A stretch of 64,000 nt of DNA from contig CAYJJX010000013.1 in NCBI GenBank assembly GCA_964370605.1, forward strand, positions 1-64,000, given 5' to 3'. The notes beneath the pieces are model-generated. The model searched no databases and was not told the DNA's origin. It saw nothing but the letters and a program-made list of their open reading frames with translations. Shown here piece by piece: positions 1-8,358 of the stretch (position 1 is its first letter; every line of letters starts with the position of its first letter). The translations under genes and the position numbers were made by a program. The DNA comes from CAYJBH01 sp964370605 (GTDB lineage Bacteria > Bacillota > Clostridia > Oscillospirales > Ruminococcaceae).

Positions 1-7
1 AAAAAAA

Positions 8-41
8 TTACTACGGGCACAGTCCAGCGGACTAACCCCTT
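8..41 (-). terminator. possible terminator downstream of tRNA-Arg
   Basis: Read on the minus strand, an AGTCC/GGACT hairpin is extended by GGG/CCC across a small internal loop. A run of seven T lies at the window edge (1-7), about seven bases past the stem. The gap between stem and T-run is longer than usual, so this is only a possible terminator. Confidence 0.3.
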
Positions 42-47
42 AGATTT

Positions 48-124
48 TGGTGCGCCTTGAGAGATTCGAACTCCCGGCCTTGTGGTTCGTAGCCACACAC
101 TCTATCCAGCTGAGCTAAAGGCGC
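48..124 (-). tRNA. tRNA-Arg (anticodon ACG)
   Basis: The minus strand folds as a full cloverleaf. The 7-bp acceptor stem is GCGCCTT/AAGGCGC, the T arm carries GTTCGAATC, and the anticodon stem TGTGG/CCACA encloses the loop CTACGAA, giving anticodon ACG (read as ICG, Arg CGN codons). The 3' CCA is encoded (48-50), so end maturation would need no CCA addition. A near-consensus promoter lies just upstream. Confidence 0.95.
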
Positions 125-141
125 GCTTATGCTGCCTTTCT

Positions 142-170
142 ATTATAATATCCGATATGGAATTTGTCAA
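142..170 (-). promoter_or_regulatory. sigma-A promoter of tRNA-Arg
   Basis: On the minus strand: TTGACA (165-170), a 17-base spacer, then TATAAT (142-147). Both hexamers are perfect consensus. The tRNA 5' end is 18 bases beyond the -10 box, as expected for a strong stable-RNA promoter. Confidence 0.85.
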
Positions 171-310
171 GCAAAAATTCACATTTTTTGCGTATTCTTA
201 CTGGAATCATCACAGGTTGCAGCGGTCAAAGATAAAAAACATATCTGTATTAGAGTGTTTTGTTGATTCAAGCTACCCTATTATTTTTATCATTTCAACA
301 AGTCAATATG

Positions 311-787
311 TTACTCGAAATTTATCACGATGCTGCTTTTTGTCGATTTAAGCGCTATATATTTGACGCCGGCCGCATCAAGCATTTTTTTAGATGCCTT
401 AACCGATGGGGTGTCGGCGTATTTATCTGAAAGATATATTATCTCTTTGATTCCGGATTGTATAATCGCTTTGGCACATTCGTTGCAGGGGAAAAGGGCG
501 ACATATATTTTTGTGTCAAGCAACGATTTTCCTTGTGAGTTAAGTATTGCGTTGAGCTCGGCATGTACTACATAGGGGTATTTTGTATCATCGCCGTCAC
601 GATTCCACGGGAATTCGTCGTCGGAACAGCCTTTCGGGAATCCGTTGTATCCGGTGGACAGGATAACATTTCCTTGGCTGACGATGCAGGCACCTACCTG
701 AGTGCTGGGGTCTTTGCTTCGCCCGGCAGCAAGCAGTGCAACTCCCATGAAGTATTCGTCCCAACTTAAGTAATCGTTTCTTTTCAT
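311..787 (-). CDS. dCMP/CMP deaminase family protein (ComEB-like)
   Basis: A 158-aa zinc-dependent cytidine/deoxycytidylate deaminase. The zinc site is visible as HAE (His75, Glu77 as proton shuttle) and PCNEC (Cys101, Cys104). The N-terminal motif SKDPSTQVGA is typical of dCMP deaminases that turn dCMP into dUMP for thymidylate synthesis. In Bacillus the relative ComEB is encoded with competence genes, but no competence gene is next to it here. The start is an ATG behind AAAGGA. Downstream it runs toward the tRNA. The family is clear; dCMP as substrate is inferred from the motif layout and length. Confidence 0.9.
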   Translation of the reverse strand: MKRNDYLSWDEYFMGVALLAAGRSKDPSTQVGACIVSQGNVILSTGYNGFPKGCSDDEFPWNRDGDDTKYPYVVHAELNAILNSQGKSLLDTKIYVALFPCNECAKAIIQSGIKEIIYLSDKYADTPSVKASKKMLDAAGVKYIALKSTKSSIVINFE

Positions 788-831
788 TAAATTGTCCTTT
801 CATCAATAAATGGTAAATGTAATCCGCGTTT

Positions 832-1797
832 TTATTGTTTGCTCACAAGATTTCTCGGCTTACCTTCAAAGTATGAGATTAAATTGTTACAAACCTCGCC
901 CGCAAGACGGTGGAGTGATGCCTCGGTTGCCCACCCTACATGTGGAGTAATTATTGCGTTTGGACAACGGATTAGCGGATGATCTTGCGTATGCGGTTCA
1001 TTGGTCAGCACGTCGGCGAGGTAAAAGCTCAGTCGCCCATCATTAAGCGCCTTGAGTACGGCATCATCGTCTATAAGTGCGCCGCGTGCAACGTTGCAAA
1101 GTACCGCAGAGGGTTTCATTTTGGCAAGGCTTTTCTCGTTGATTATTCGCTCGGTTTGAGGTGACAGTAGACAGTGTAGTGAAAGAATGTCACTCTCGGC
1201 AAGAAGCCGATCAAAGGAGCAAAATTCAACGCCTTCCATTGACTTTGGGCGGGGACTGTAGCTGATCACACGCATGTTGAAAGCGAGAGCTATTCGAGCG
1301 ACGGCGGCGCCTATGTTGCCAAACCCTAAAATCCCGAGCGTCTTTGTGCCAAGTTCTGTCATGGTACGCAGACTGCCAATATCGCTCATCCTGCCTAACC
1401 ATTCGCCACGTTTTACCGCCGAGCTGTAACCGGAAGTATCGACACAGTATTCAAGCAACAATGCAAACAACTGTTGTGCTACGCCCTCGGTACTGTATCC
1501 CGGCACATTGGTGACCGCAACACCGCGGCGATCACATGCCTCGACATCGATGTTGTCATAACCGGTAGCGGTTAATCCGACATAGCGTAGGCGTGGACAT
1601 GCGATCAATACCGAGTCATCGATGCGCCCTTTGTTTATCACTATTGCCTCGGCGTTACCTATGCGTTCGATCAACTTGTCATTGGTGGTATGATCAAATA
1701 CGGTGAACTCGCCCGCGACTGATTTGAGTGGATCAAAATTCATGTCGCCGTCTCGCAAAGCGACAGCATCGAGTATTACTATGTCAGTTTTTTTCAT
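832..1797 (-). CDS. D-isomer-specific 2-hydroxyacid dehydrogenase (hydroxypyruvate reductase/glycerate dehydrogenase-like)
   Basis: A 321-aa NAD(P)-dependent oxidoreductase interconverting a 2-ketoacid and a D-2-hydroxyacid. The central Rossmann motif GFGNIG sits near residue 157. The catalytic triad of the family is visible: Arg in NVARGALID, Glu in TNEPH and His in TPHVGWAT. The N-terminal catalytic domain has the usual TGYDNID stretch. The closest subgroup by eye is glycerate dehydrogenase (HprA). D-lactate or phosphoglycerate dehydrogenases are alternatives, but there is no C-terminal ACT domain. It lies 44 bp downstream of the deaminase's start and may be cotranscribed with it. Confidence 0.85.
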   Translation of the reverse strand: MKKTDIVILDAVALRDGDMNFDPLKSVAGEFTVFDHTTNDKLIERIGNAEAIVINKGRIDDSVLIACPRLRYVGLTATGYDNIDVEACDRRGVAVTNVPGYSTEGVAQQLFALLLEYCVDTSGYSSAVKRGEWLGRMSDIGSLRTMTELGTKTLGILGFGNIGAAVARIALAFNMRVISYSPRPKSMEGVEFCSFDRLLAESDILSLHCLLSPQTERIINEKSLAKMKPSAVLCNVARGALIDDDAVLKALNDGRLSFYLADVLTNEPHTQDHPLIRCPNAIITPHVGWATEASLHRLAGEVCNNLISYFEGKPRNLVSKQ

Positions 1798-1834
1798 CGA
1801 TATGCTATTCCTTTTTGTCGTCTTGTGTTTTTCC

Positions 1835-2392
1835 TTATTGAGCCAATATCAGTTTGTTTCCCATTGATGCTATCGCGCGATAGCCTTGTGCAAGATATCT
1901 GCTCAACTCTTTGCTCTCACTGCCGGAACATAGCAAGCAATCACTTTGTATCTTGCTTTTTGCGCCGCTGTAAAGCAATAGATACGGTTTGTTTCCGATT
2001 CCGCCTTTTAGCGCGGTCAACTCAAAGATTTCGCCGATCAATGGCATTACTCGATCGATGTGACGATAGTGCAATATGGTGTAGCAATCATCACTCTCCG
2101 GCTTCAGTAGTGTCGCAAGACACTCGTCATGGAGTACACGTAGATATCTCACTTCGTGACCCGCAGTAATTCCAAACATCATGCCGTCGGTGCAAAAACC
2201 ACTCGTTTTTGTGCAGAAGACAACTCCGGCTAGCTCTGCGTTCAAGAAAAAACCTTCGACTCTACCGTGCGAGATAAAGTGTACCACTTCTTCAAAAGTC
2301 ATGTGTCCACAGTGTTCTCTTGTGCGCTCAATAAAAGTCATTAGCTCATCCATGTCGGTCAAGATAAGCCTTCTCATAGATAACAGTTTCAA
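1835..2392 (-). CDS. hypothetical protein, possibly acetyltransferase-like
   Basis: A protein of about 185 aa that I do not recognise with confidence. It has alternating hydrophobic strands and the segment YLRVLHDECLATLL, which vaguely resemble a GNAT N-acetyltransferase fold, but no clear acetyl-CoA loop (RxxGxG/A) is seen. Start choice: AGGAGG ends one base before an ATG at 2398, too close for initiation, whereas an in-frame TTG at 2392 sits seven bases behind it, so TTG is preferred. It lies upstream of, and probably in an operon with, the hydroxyacid dehydrogenase. Confidence 0.55.
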   Translation of the reverse strand: MKLLSMRRLILTDMDELMTFIERTREHCGHMTFEEVVHFISHGRVEGFFLNAELAGVVFCTKTSGFCTDGMMFGITAGHEVRYLRVLHDECLATLLKPESDDCYTILHYRHIDRVMPLIGEIFELTALKGGIGNKPYLLLYSGAKSKIQSDCLLCSGSESKELSRYLAQGYRAIASMGNKLILAQ

Positions 2393-2441
2393 TTTCATCC
2401 CTCCTTCTTACCAAGTATATGCGAAGAGATGAAATAATATG

Positions 2442-3902
2442 CTAACTCGTGGTGAAAGTTTCGTCGAGCGCCGTAGTCAACTGGTCGAATGTTTCGTCGC
2501 TCCATTCTTCGAAGCTTAGATAATCGTTGTAGATAAGTGCCTTTGCATTTAACAGAGTTTTCGGATCGGTGTAAAGCAAACGATCGATCGAGATGTTATT
2601 ATTATCGATATAGTCATATAGTTGAACGGTCAGTGGGTTCTTTGCAAGAGGTCGATTAAATTCAAGCAGTCCAAGTGTATCGGTGATATAACTGCGACCC
2701 GTTTCGGAATAGTAGAACCAGACAAGAAAGTCGAGCGCCGCGGCATTCTCGGCCTGTTCGGCATCGGAAGCGACAGCAAAGACAAAAGGCGTGCTCACAG
2801 TCATGGAGGCGTTGAGTGTATAGGTTGCGGTGTCACCCGTTTGGGATATAAGCGGCCGCAGTGGGAAAATGACCGACTCGGACAGCGCCTCGGGTGAGAG
2901 ATATTTGAACGCATCGGACAACGAGGTGCGATAGAAAAGCACCTTCTCCTGTTCGTATAAAGCGGCAGAGGTTATCGAATCCAGTTCCGAAAAACGCGTC
3001 GACGGATCGTCACCGAGCTCCGCTCGCCCTTGCGGCGTTGCCGACATGGTAAGTTCGTTGTAAAGATATTCAGGATAGTCAGCAAAGCGACTAATTGTTT
3101 CTTCGGTTGGGTCATCGCCGTTTAGCATGATGGAGAGTGGCGGCAACAAAACATCTGCATTGGCAAGGCTCATCGCATACGGTGCTACCAGATTTTCAAT
3201 TTCTTCCGGCATCTGACTCGGAAGTTCGTATTCCCCACCAGACAGTCGCAGTATCTCACCCTCGGAAATGTCGCCGAGTATTAGCTCGTCCAATAACTTC
3301 ACGGCTTCCTGCCACTGGATTGCGGATGCGTCTCTCAAATTGTCTGAAAGTGTGGCTATGTCGTCGGTTTCAATTAATTCTGCAAGAAGTGTTGTGTTTC
3401 CGATATATCCGTAGCCATCAATTCCGACCGGCAGAAATGCCACATCGTCACCGCTTGCCATATAATCCGGCACGAGCTCGGCAAACGCTGCTATCAAGGC
3501 AGAGTCCAGTTCTCGAATCTGTGCAATTCCGCCTCTGTTCGCAAGGCTGTTGATATTATAGATGTTGTCGCTGATGATCAATGATGCGGCTCCTGCGGTC
3601 AGTTCGGCAATAAACTCCTCGCTGTCGCTTCCGCTCGGCACTTCGGTGATAGTAATCTGTACCCCTTCCATTACGGAATACAGGTTCAGAAGAGGCGCTA
3701 CCTCTTCAAGTACTGAACTGCTGACGGCAACGTTTAGATTATCGGCCGTGGATTCGAGCTGTGTGCTCGGCGCCGAGATGGTTCTTGGAGGCTCTTGAGT
3801 GGTCGTGTCGGAACAGCCGAACAACAAACAGCCGACCAATAATATGGCAAGCAGACGGGAAAAGGTGGTTATACCGAAAGTATATTTTTTAATATTTATC
3901 AT
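2442..3902 (-). CDS. extracellular solute-binding lipoprotein (ABC type, family 1-like)
   Basis: A 486-aa secreted lipoprotein. The N-terminus has a basic region, a hydrophobic core and the lipobox LLFGC, giving a lipid-anchored Cys near residue 30, followed by a Thr/Ser/Pro-rich linker. The body resembles extracellular solute-binding proteins of carbohydrate ABC importers: SSSVLEEVAPLLNLY near the start of the mature domain and DFLVWFYYSETGRSYI near the C-terminus. No permease or ATPase gene is adjacent, so its importer must be elsewhere, or the protein has a sensory role. The ligand cannot be assigned. It is divergent from trmB. Confidence 0.7.
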   Translation of the reverse strand: MINIKKYTFGITTFSRLLAILLVGCLLFGCSDTTTQEPPRTISAPSTQLESTADNLNVAVSSSVLEEVAPLLNLYSVMEGVQITITEVPSGSDSEEFIAELTAGAASLIISDNIYNINSLANRGGIAQIRELDSALIAAFAELVPDYMASGDDVAFLPVGIDGYGYIGNTTLLAELIETDDIATLSDNLRDASAIQWQEAVKLLDELILGDISEGEILRLSGGEYELPSQMPEEIENLVAPYAMSLANADVLLPPLSIMLNGDDPTEETISRFADYPEYLYNELTMSATPQGRAELGDDPSTRFSELDSITSAALYEQEKVLFYRTSLSDAFKYLSPEALSESVIFPLRPLISQTGDTATYTLNASMTVSTPFVFAVASDAEQAENAAALDFLVWFYYSETGRSYITDTLGLLEFNRPLAKNPLTVQLYDYIDNNNISIDRLLYTDPKTLLNAKALIYNDYLSFEEWSDETFDQLTTALDETFTTS

Positions 3903-3948
3903 AAAATCAGGGGACCTTTAAGAAAATGTTAAGATATGTTTCACATAT

Positions 3949-4004
3949 ATTTTACCATTTATCTGACGTTTTGCATAGACAATAAATGAAATTCGTGGTA
4001 AAAT
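3949..4004. promoter_or_regulatory. divergent promoters with mirrored extended -10 elements
   Basis: For trmB (+): TAGACA (3976-3981), 17 bases, TAAAAT (3999-4004) preceded by TGG. For the lipoprotein gene (-): the same extended -10 TGGTAAAAT occurs inverted at 3949-3957. The two -10 boxes form an inverted repeat and the promoters overlap face to face, so binding of polymerase to one could hinder the other. Confidence 0.55.
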
Positions 4005-4036
4005 AATTTGCGTACACAAAAAGTTACTTGAGGAAT

Positions 4037-4687
4037 ATGAGGTTACGACACAAGCCAAAAGCGGTTGCGAGACTGCCACAACATAAATACTATATCGAAA
4101 ATCCTACCGAGCATCGAGGAAACTGGCAAAAATTATTTTCAAAAGCAGGTGCATTGTCGCTGGAACTCGGGTGCGGCTTCGGTCGTTTTGCTACGGAATA
4201 TGCAACGCTTCATCCCGAACGAAACCTCTTGTCGGTAGATAAGAGCCGTGACGTGCTGGTGGGAGCCTGTCGACTTGTAGAATTCACCTTTGGTGACGAC
4301 CCGGAGAATCTTCGTATTTCCGATTTTGATGCCTATCATATCGAGGACTGTCTTGACCGATCGGATGGCGTGGAACAGCTTTTTATCTTTTTTTGCAATC
4401 CTTGGCCGAAACGCAGCCATCACCGTAGGCGTTTGACCTATCCCGCACTGCTCAAACGGTATCAAAAGTTGATGATGCCGGGAGCGATGTTGTATTTCAA
4501 GACGGACGATGAAGGGCTATATCGCGCTTCACTAAAGTATTTCGACGAGTGTCGGCTGGAAACACTTTTTTTTACCGAGAATTTAGCGTCGGATCATGGC
4601 TTTGAACCGCTCTCGATCAAGACAGAATACGAGCAAAAGTTTATTGAACGAGGACAACAAATTTATGCCGCCGTGGTGAGGTTCTAA
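4037..4687 (+). CDS. trmB: tRNA (guanine-N7)-methyltransferase
   Basis: A 216-aa SAM-dependent methyltransferase making m7G46 in the variable loop of tRNAs. The start MRLRHKPKA matches the family N-terminus, so the ATG at 4037 is preferred over a TTG nine bases upstream. The SAM motif is LELGCGFGRF. The family-specific catalytic loop is CNPWPKRSHHRRR, and a C-terminal TEYEQKF matches the usual TxYExKF motif. Length is typical (210-220 aa). It is followed 28 bp later by the hemolysin III-type gene and likely cotranscribed. Confidence 0.93.
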   Translation: MRLRHKPKAVARLPQHKYYIENPTEHRGNWQKLFSKAGALSLELGCGFGRFATEYATLHPERNLLSVDKSRDVLVGACRLVEFTFGDDPENLRISDFDAYHIEDCLDRSDGVEQLFIFFCNPWPKRSHHRRRLTYPALLKRYQKLMMPGAMLYFKTDDEGLYRASLKYFDECRLETLFFTENLASDHGFEPLSIKTEYEQKFIERGQQIYAAVVRF

Positions 4688-4715
4688 TCACCGCCGACGA
4701 AAGGAAGTTATAATA

Positions 4716-5357
4716 ATGGCAATAGGAAAGAAAAATTACACACTGGGTGAAGAGATATTCAATTCGGTGACCCATGGTGTCGGCACGGTATTGTCGCTGA
4801 TGGGACTTGGCGCGCTGGTGACAATAGCCGCATATGAAAGCGACTGGGTCGGTGTAGTGTCTGCCGCTCTTTTCGGATTTGGTATGGTCTTGCTCTACTG
4901 CATGAGCACGCTTTACCACGCGTTCACATCAGATCGTCTCAAAAAACTTTTTCGAATCATGGATCATTGCAGTATATTTGTTTTGATCACCACTACCTAC
5001 ACCCCATTTTTGCTTGTGCTACTGCGTGGCAATCAGAAGGCGTTTATCGTATTTTTTGTGCTGTGGGGATGCACAGTCGGCGGAATACTCTTGCAGGTGT
5101 TTGCGCTGAAGCGTTTTGAAAAGTTGTCATTGGTGCTCTATGTTATCATGGGATGGGTTGCGGTCTGGTTGTTGACCGACATCATTGCGGTTCTGTCTAC
5201 AGCAGGTGTTTGGCTGATGATTAGCGGAGGTCTTTGCTATACCGGCGGAATTGTATTCTATTCCATTAAGAAAAAGTTTATGCACGCCGTCTGGCATCTG
5301 TTTGTGCTTGCCGGAAATATACTGCATTACATCTGTATTGCGGTCTTTGTCTACTAA
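4716..5357 (+). CDS. hemolysin III / PAQR family membrane protein
   Basis: A 213-aa seven-helix integral membrane protein. The zinc-site motifs of the PAQR/HlyIII superfamily are present in order: STLYHAF in helix 2, MDHCSIF in helix 3 and HAVWHLFVLAG in the last helix. The length and the N-terminal GEEIFNSVTHGVG are standard for the bacterial branch (YqfA/YplQ). The physiological role of bacterial members is poorly defined; haemolysin is a historical name. It lies between trmB and rodA with short spacers. Confidence 0.88.
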   Translation: MAIGKKNYTLGEEIFNSVTHGVGTVLSLMGLGALVTIAAYESDWVGVVSAALFGFGMVLLYCMSTLYHAFTSDRLKKLFRIMDHCSIFVLITTTYTPFLLVLLRGNQKAFIVFFVLWGCTVGGILLQVFALKRFEKLSLVLYVIMGWVAVWLLTDIIAVLSTAGVWLMISGGLCYTGGIVFYSIKKKFMHAVWHLFVLAGNILHYICIAVFVY

Positions 5358-5376
5358 AAACATAAGGGTCACTGCT

Positions 5377-6456
5377 TTGCTGAACAGGCTAAAAAAAACA
5401 ACGATCGACATACCGCTTTTGCTTCTCGCCGCAATGTGTGGCTCCTTCTCGGTGTTGATGCTCTATGCCGTTTGGCGTTCGTTTTTTTCTGTTTATTCCA
5501 ACGCCACCACTCAGGTGCTCGCCATTGCAATGGGGTTTGTCGGTGTGTTGGTAATATCGATTATTGGGCTAAAACCCATATATAAATATTGGTATGTCAT
5601 AACCGTCGCGTCTGCCGCTTCGGTGCTGATGACCTTTTTGTTCGGCTATGCTCCGGGTGAAACGGAGGCACAGGCTTGGTTGCCTATTTTTACGGGCTTG
5701 AGTTTCCAGCCGACAGAACTGTACAAGCTAGTGTTTATCGGGACTTTTTCAATCCAACTCGCCTATTTCAAAGGCAAGATCAATCGTCCGATACCTCTGC
5801 TACTTGCGGTGGGGCACACCTTTATTGTGATGGCAGTGGCTCATCTACAAGGTGATGACGGTGCCGCCATAGTTTTTGCGGTCATTGCACTTGGAATGTT
5901 GATCGCCGCAGGGCTTAATATCTTTTATGTCATCGGCGCAGTTGTTGCGGGCGCTCTGTTCTTTGTGACGATAGGATTTGACCTGCTCCGTCCCTATCAA
6001 CAGGAGCGAATACTCGGTCTTTTGAATCCGGAAGAATATCCCGATATTATGTTTCAGCAGACAAGAAGTGTAACCGCCATCGGTTCGGGTCAACTTTTCG
6101 GTGTGGGGCTTTTCGGCACAGAACATTATTATGTCCCAAATTCACACAACGATTTTATTTTTTCTTTCATCGGGCAGTCAACCGGCCTTGTAGGAATTTT
6201 AGTTGTGCTGACTCTTTTGGTTGGAATAGGAATACGTGTTTTGATATTGGCCCATCGCTGTGAAGACCAGCGATATCGAATAATGTCAATCGGAGTTTTT
6301 ATGATGATCATTGGTCAAGCGGTCATCAATATCGCCATGAATCTTGCGCTCATACCGGTTGTCGGTATTGTTCTGCCGTTTTATTCGGCAGGCGGAAGCT
6401 CTATGGTCGGTTGCATGATGGCGTTGGCGATGGTGGCGGCCACAAAACGAAGGTGA
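5377..6456 (+). CDS. rodA: rod-shape / SEDS family peptidoglycan glycosyltransferase
   Basis: A 359-aa polytopic SEDS protein (RodA/FtsW/SpoVE) that polymerises lipid II in the cell wall. The family signatures FQPTEL in the middle and SHNDFIFSFIGQSTG in the catalytic loop are visible, with about ten hydrophobic helices. The motif set and lack of a long N-terminal extension favour RodA over FtsW. The start is a TTG at 5377, eight bases after AAGGG; the open frame continues upstream into hlyIII but has no ribosome site there. It ends four bases before the convergent NusG-II gene. Confidence 0.85.
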   Translation: MLNRLKKTTIDIPLLLLAAMCGSFSVLMLYAVWRSFFSVYSNATTQVLAIAMGFVGVLVISIIGLKPIYKYWYVITVASAASVLMTFLFGYAPGETEAQAWLPIFTGLSFQPTELYKLVFIGTFSIQLAYFKGKINRPIPLLLAVGHTFIVMAVAHLQGDDGAAIVFAVIALGMLIAAGLNIFYVIGAVVAGALFFVTIGFDLLRPYQQERILGLLNPEEYPDIMFQQTRSVTAIGSGQLFGVGLFGTEHYYVPNSHNDFIFSFIGQSTGLVGILVVLTLLVGIGIRVLILAHRCEDQRYRIMSIGVFMMIIGQAVINIAMNLALIPVVGIVLPFYSAGGSSMVGCMMALAMVAATKRR

Positions 6457-6460
6457 TCAC

Positions 6461-6814
6461 TTACACTATGATGTCGGCACCGTCCCCCTCAATATGGAGT
6501 ACCACGCCGTTTGGAAGGCAGGCCGCCATCTCTCCTGCTCGATGGATCATGCCGGTGTTCACACATACCCGGTCGGGACAGTCTGAATCGACGAAAAAGG
6601 CTCCTTCTTCGCCGTAAGACAATACAACATTCGGATTGTCGGGAAGGACAAAAAGTTGCTGTTCTCCCGAGAGCTTCAGTCTTGCAATCTGTTCGCCGTT
6701 ATATTCAAGCACTGCGATTTCGCCCGGCTCGGAACGCATCAATAGGGCCATCAGGACAAACACGGCAAGCGCAATGATTACAATAATAATGTCATGACCT
6801 TTTGCAAGTTTCAT
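6461..6814 (-). CDS. NusG domain II-containing membrane-anchored protein
   Basis: A 117-aa protein with one N-terminal membrane helix (residues 9-27) and an extracellular domain. CPDRVCVNTG followed by ACLPNGVVLHIEG matches the pfam NusG_II family common in anaerobic Firmicutes. Members are usually encoded near respiratory or heptaprenyl-synthesis genes; their function is unknown. Here the gene follows hemW at 18 bp on the same strand and should be in the spoVM-hemW operon. The conserved cysteines might bind metal or a cofactor, but that is inference. Confidence 0.8.
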   Translation of the reverse strand: MKLAKGHDIIIVIIALAVFVLMALLMRSEPGEIAVLEYNGEQIARLKLSGEQQLFVLPDNPNVVLSYGEEGAFFVDSDCPDRVCVNTGMIHRAGEMAACLPNGVVLHIEGDGADIIV

Positions 6815-6832
6815 CTTTTTTCGGTCCTCTCA

Positions 6833-7897
6833 TCACAATATTTCGGCAAGTATACTGTTTTGTAAAAGCATCCCTCGCTCGGTTAAGGCGAGGGTTTTTT
6901 CGTTATATCGGAGCAATCCGCCCTTTTCAAGCCGTGCTATCTGCCACAGGCTTTCGTCAGTGAAACGATAGCCAAACCGCTTGAAAAGCTCGTCGATCGA
7001 AAGCCCCGAAACCAATCTTGTTTGCAACATGATAAAATCATCGGCATCGCATATGCCGTCATCAATTTTTTTTCGGTTTTGCATGAATTGCTCAGTATCC
7101 GCTTCATAGAAAAATCTTTGATTGCATACACAGGAATGTGCAGAAGCACCGATACCGAGATAGTCACGACAGTTCCAGTATCGCAGATTATGGCGGCTTT
7201 CAAATCCCGGCTTTGCAAAGTTTGAAATTTCATACCGTTCATAGCCATAATTGCTTAGCTCTTTGATAGCGAACTCGAATCGCTGTGTAGTTTCGTCGCT
7301 GTCGGGAAGAGCGACGTCACCGAGAGACACACGTTCGATTAAAGGAGTGTTTTCTTCCAATTTGAGCATGTAACAGCTCACATGATTAACCGAATGGAAC
7401 TCGGCAAACCGCACGAACTCTGCAATGTCGTTGCAGCTCTCGTACGGTATGCCGACCATGAGATCGATTGAAATATTGTTGATACCGGCCTCTTTTGCCG
7501 TGATTATGGCTCGTTCAACCTGTTTTGTATCATGCAGGCGACCGAGTGCTTTGAGTGAGCGATTGTTTACGCTTTGCACTCCCATCGAAAGTCGGTTTAT
7601 GCCGAGGGAGTGCGCAGTGGTAAGAAGTTCTTTGTCAAGACTGTCCGGATTGCCTTCCAGTGTGAATTCTCCACGTACTTTCAGACGATCACACAGCGTT
7701 ATAAGCTGTTCGCTCGACATCAGTGACGGAGTCCCGCCGCCGATATATGCCGTGTCGAATTCGGTTTCGTAGGGTATTTCGGAGCAAAGTGCTTCAATAT
7801 ACCGTGAGCTAACCTCGCCGACGGCGGAATGGAAATCACAGTAGTCACACCGCCGACGACAGTAGGGTATGTGTATGTAAAGCGAACAGTCGGACAC
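6833..7897 (-). CDS. hemW: radical SAM heme chaperone HemW-like
   Basis: A 354-aa radical SAM protein. The cluster motif CRRRCDYCDF (CxxxCxxCxF) follows the opening IHIPYC as in HemW/HemN-type proteins, and GGGTPS is the second SAM motif. The C-terminal HemN_C region (GLSIDELFKRFGY) is present. HemW carries heme rather than acting as coproporphyrinogen oxidase; members are often misnamed HemN. The start is GTG at 7897 with AAGGA about ten bases upstream. Cotranscribed with the small genes upstream and NusG-II downstream. Confidence 0.9.
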   Translation of the reverse strand: MSDCSLYIHIPYCRRRCDYCDFHSAVGEVSSRYIEALCSEIPYETEFDTAYIGGGTPSLMSSEQLITLCDRLKVRGEFTLEGNPDSLDKELLTTAHSLGINRLSMGVQSVNNRSLKALGRLHDTKQVERAIITAKEAGINNISIDLMVGIPYESCNDIAEFVRFAEFHSVNHVSCYMLKLEENTPLIERVSLGDVALPDSDETTQRFEFAIKELSNYGYERYEISNFAKPGFESRHNLRYWNCRDYLGIGASAHSCVCNQRFFYEADTEQFMQNRKKIDDGICDADDFIMLQTRLVSGLSIDELFKRFGYRFTDESLWQIARLEKGGLLRYNEKTLALTERGMLLQNSILAEIL

Positions 7898-7980
7898 CTT
7901 GACATTCCTTTCTTATCAATACTCATTGGTTTTTTGGTGGCACAAATCAACAAAACATCCACCGTTTATGCTCAAATAGG

Positions 7981-8052
7981 CTAGCGTATTCCGAAAACCA
8001 ATTTCAAAATACCGGATAAAAACTTTGGACTCTTCACAACGACTATCTGCAT
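7981..8052 (-). CDS. spoVM: stage V sporulation protein M (23-aa membrane-curvature peptide)
   Basis: A 23-codon gene, too short for ordinary ORF calling. The peptide reads MQIVVVKSPKFLSGILK followed by LVFGIR. It aligns without gaps to Bacillus SpoVM with identities at Met1, Lys7, Pro9, Lys10, Phe11, Leu12, Gly14, Ile15 and Gly21. Pro9, which matters for recognising convex membranes, is kept. SpoVM sits on the forespore surface as an amphipathic helix and anchors SpoIVA to start spore-coat assembly. It has a strong ribosome site, GGAGG six bases before the ATG, in the 12-base gap after the preceding small gene. This is direct evidence of endospore formation. Confidence 0.85.
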   Translation of the reverse strand: MQIVVVKSPKFLSGILKLVFGIR

Positions 8053-8064
8053 ACCTTACCTCCA

Positions 8065-8214
8065 TTATCTGAAAAAAGATGCGATAATCAACGTGAGAAC
8101 CATAATTGATATCACATAGCCACCGCCGACCGTTCCAAAAAGCAATGTAGTAAATGCCCCGATGAACAGTACGAGCAGTAATAGCCATGGATACCCGCCG
8201 TGTTTTTTGTTCAT
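8065..8214 (-). CDS. small hypothetical membrane protein upstream of spoVM
   Basis: A 49-aa reading frame starting MNKKHGGYPWLLL and ending FFR. Two hydrophobic stretches (about residues 10-28 and 31-47) separated by a glycine-rich turn (GTVGGGY) suggest a helical hairpin in the membrane. It is preceded by GGAGG four bases before the ATG and followed after 12 bases by spoVM, so it is very likely translated and cotranscribed. I know no family for it. A sporulation-linked role is inferred only from position. Confidence 0.6.
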   Translation of the reverse strand: MNKKHGGYPWLLLLVLFIGAFTTLLFGTVGGGYVISIMVLTLIIASFFR

Positions 8215-8291
8215 GCTCCCTCCGCTGAGTTATCACCTTATCGCATAGTATGCAATTGTTTATTCAGGTGTTCTCTTTATTGCGTTATTTC

Positions 8292-8320
8292 TTGACTAAA
8301 CAGCGGAAAAGATGTATTAT
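8292..8320 (+). promoter_or_regulatory. sigma-A promoter of asnS
   Basis: TTGACT (8292-8297), a 17-base spacer, then TATTAT (8315-8320), followed by a leader of about 30 bases to the asnS start codon. No T-box-like leader is present, so asnS appears unregulated by uncharged tRNA here. Confidence 0.75.
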
Positions 8321-8358
8321 TACAGTAAGAAAACAAACAAAAAATAGGATTTAACGAT

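Noticed and set aside
7916..8236. 106-codon minus-strand open frame
   Set aside because: It overlaps the 49-aa membrane protein and spoVM genes in another frame; those have ribosome sites and a recognisable product, this one has neither.
8237..8358. T-box leader before asnS
   Set aside because: The leader after the promoter is only about 30 bases, with no specifier hairpin or T-box sequence.
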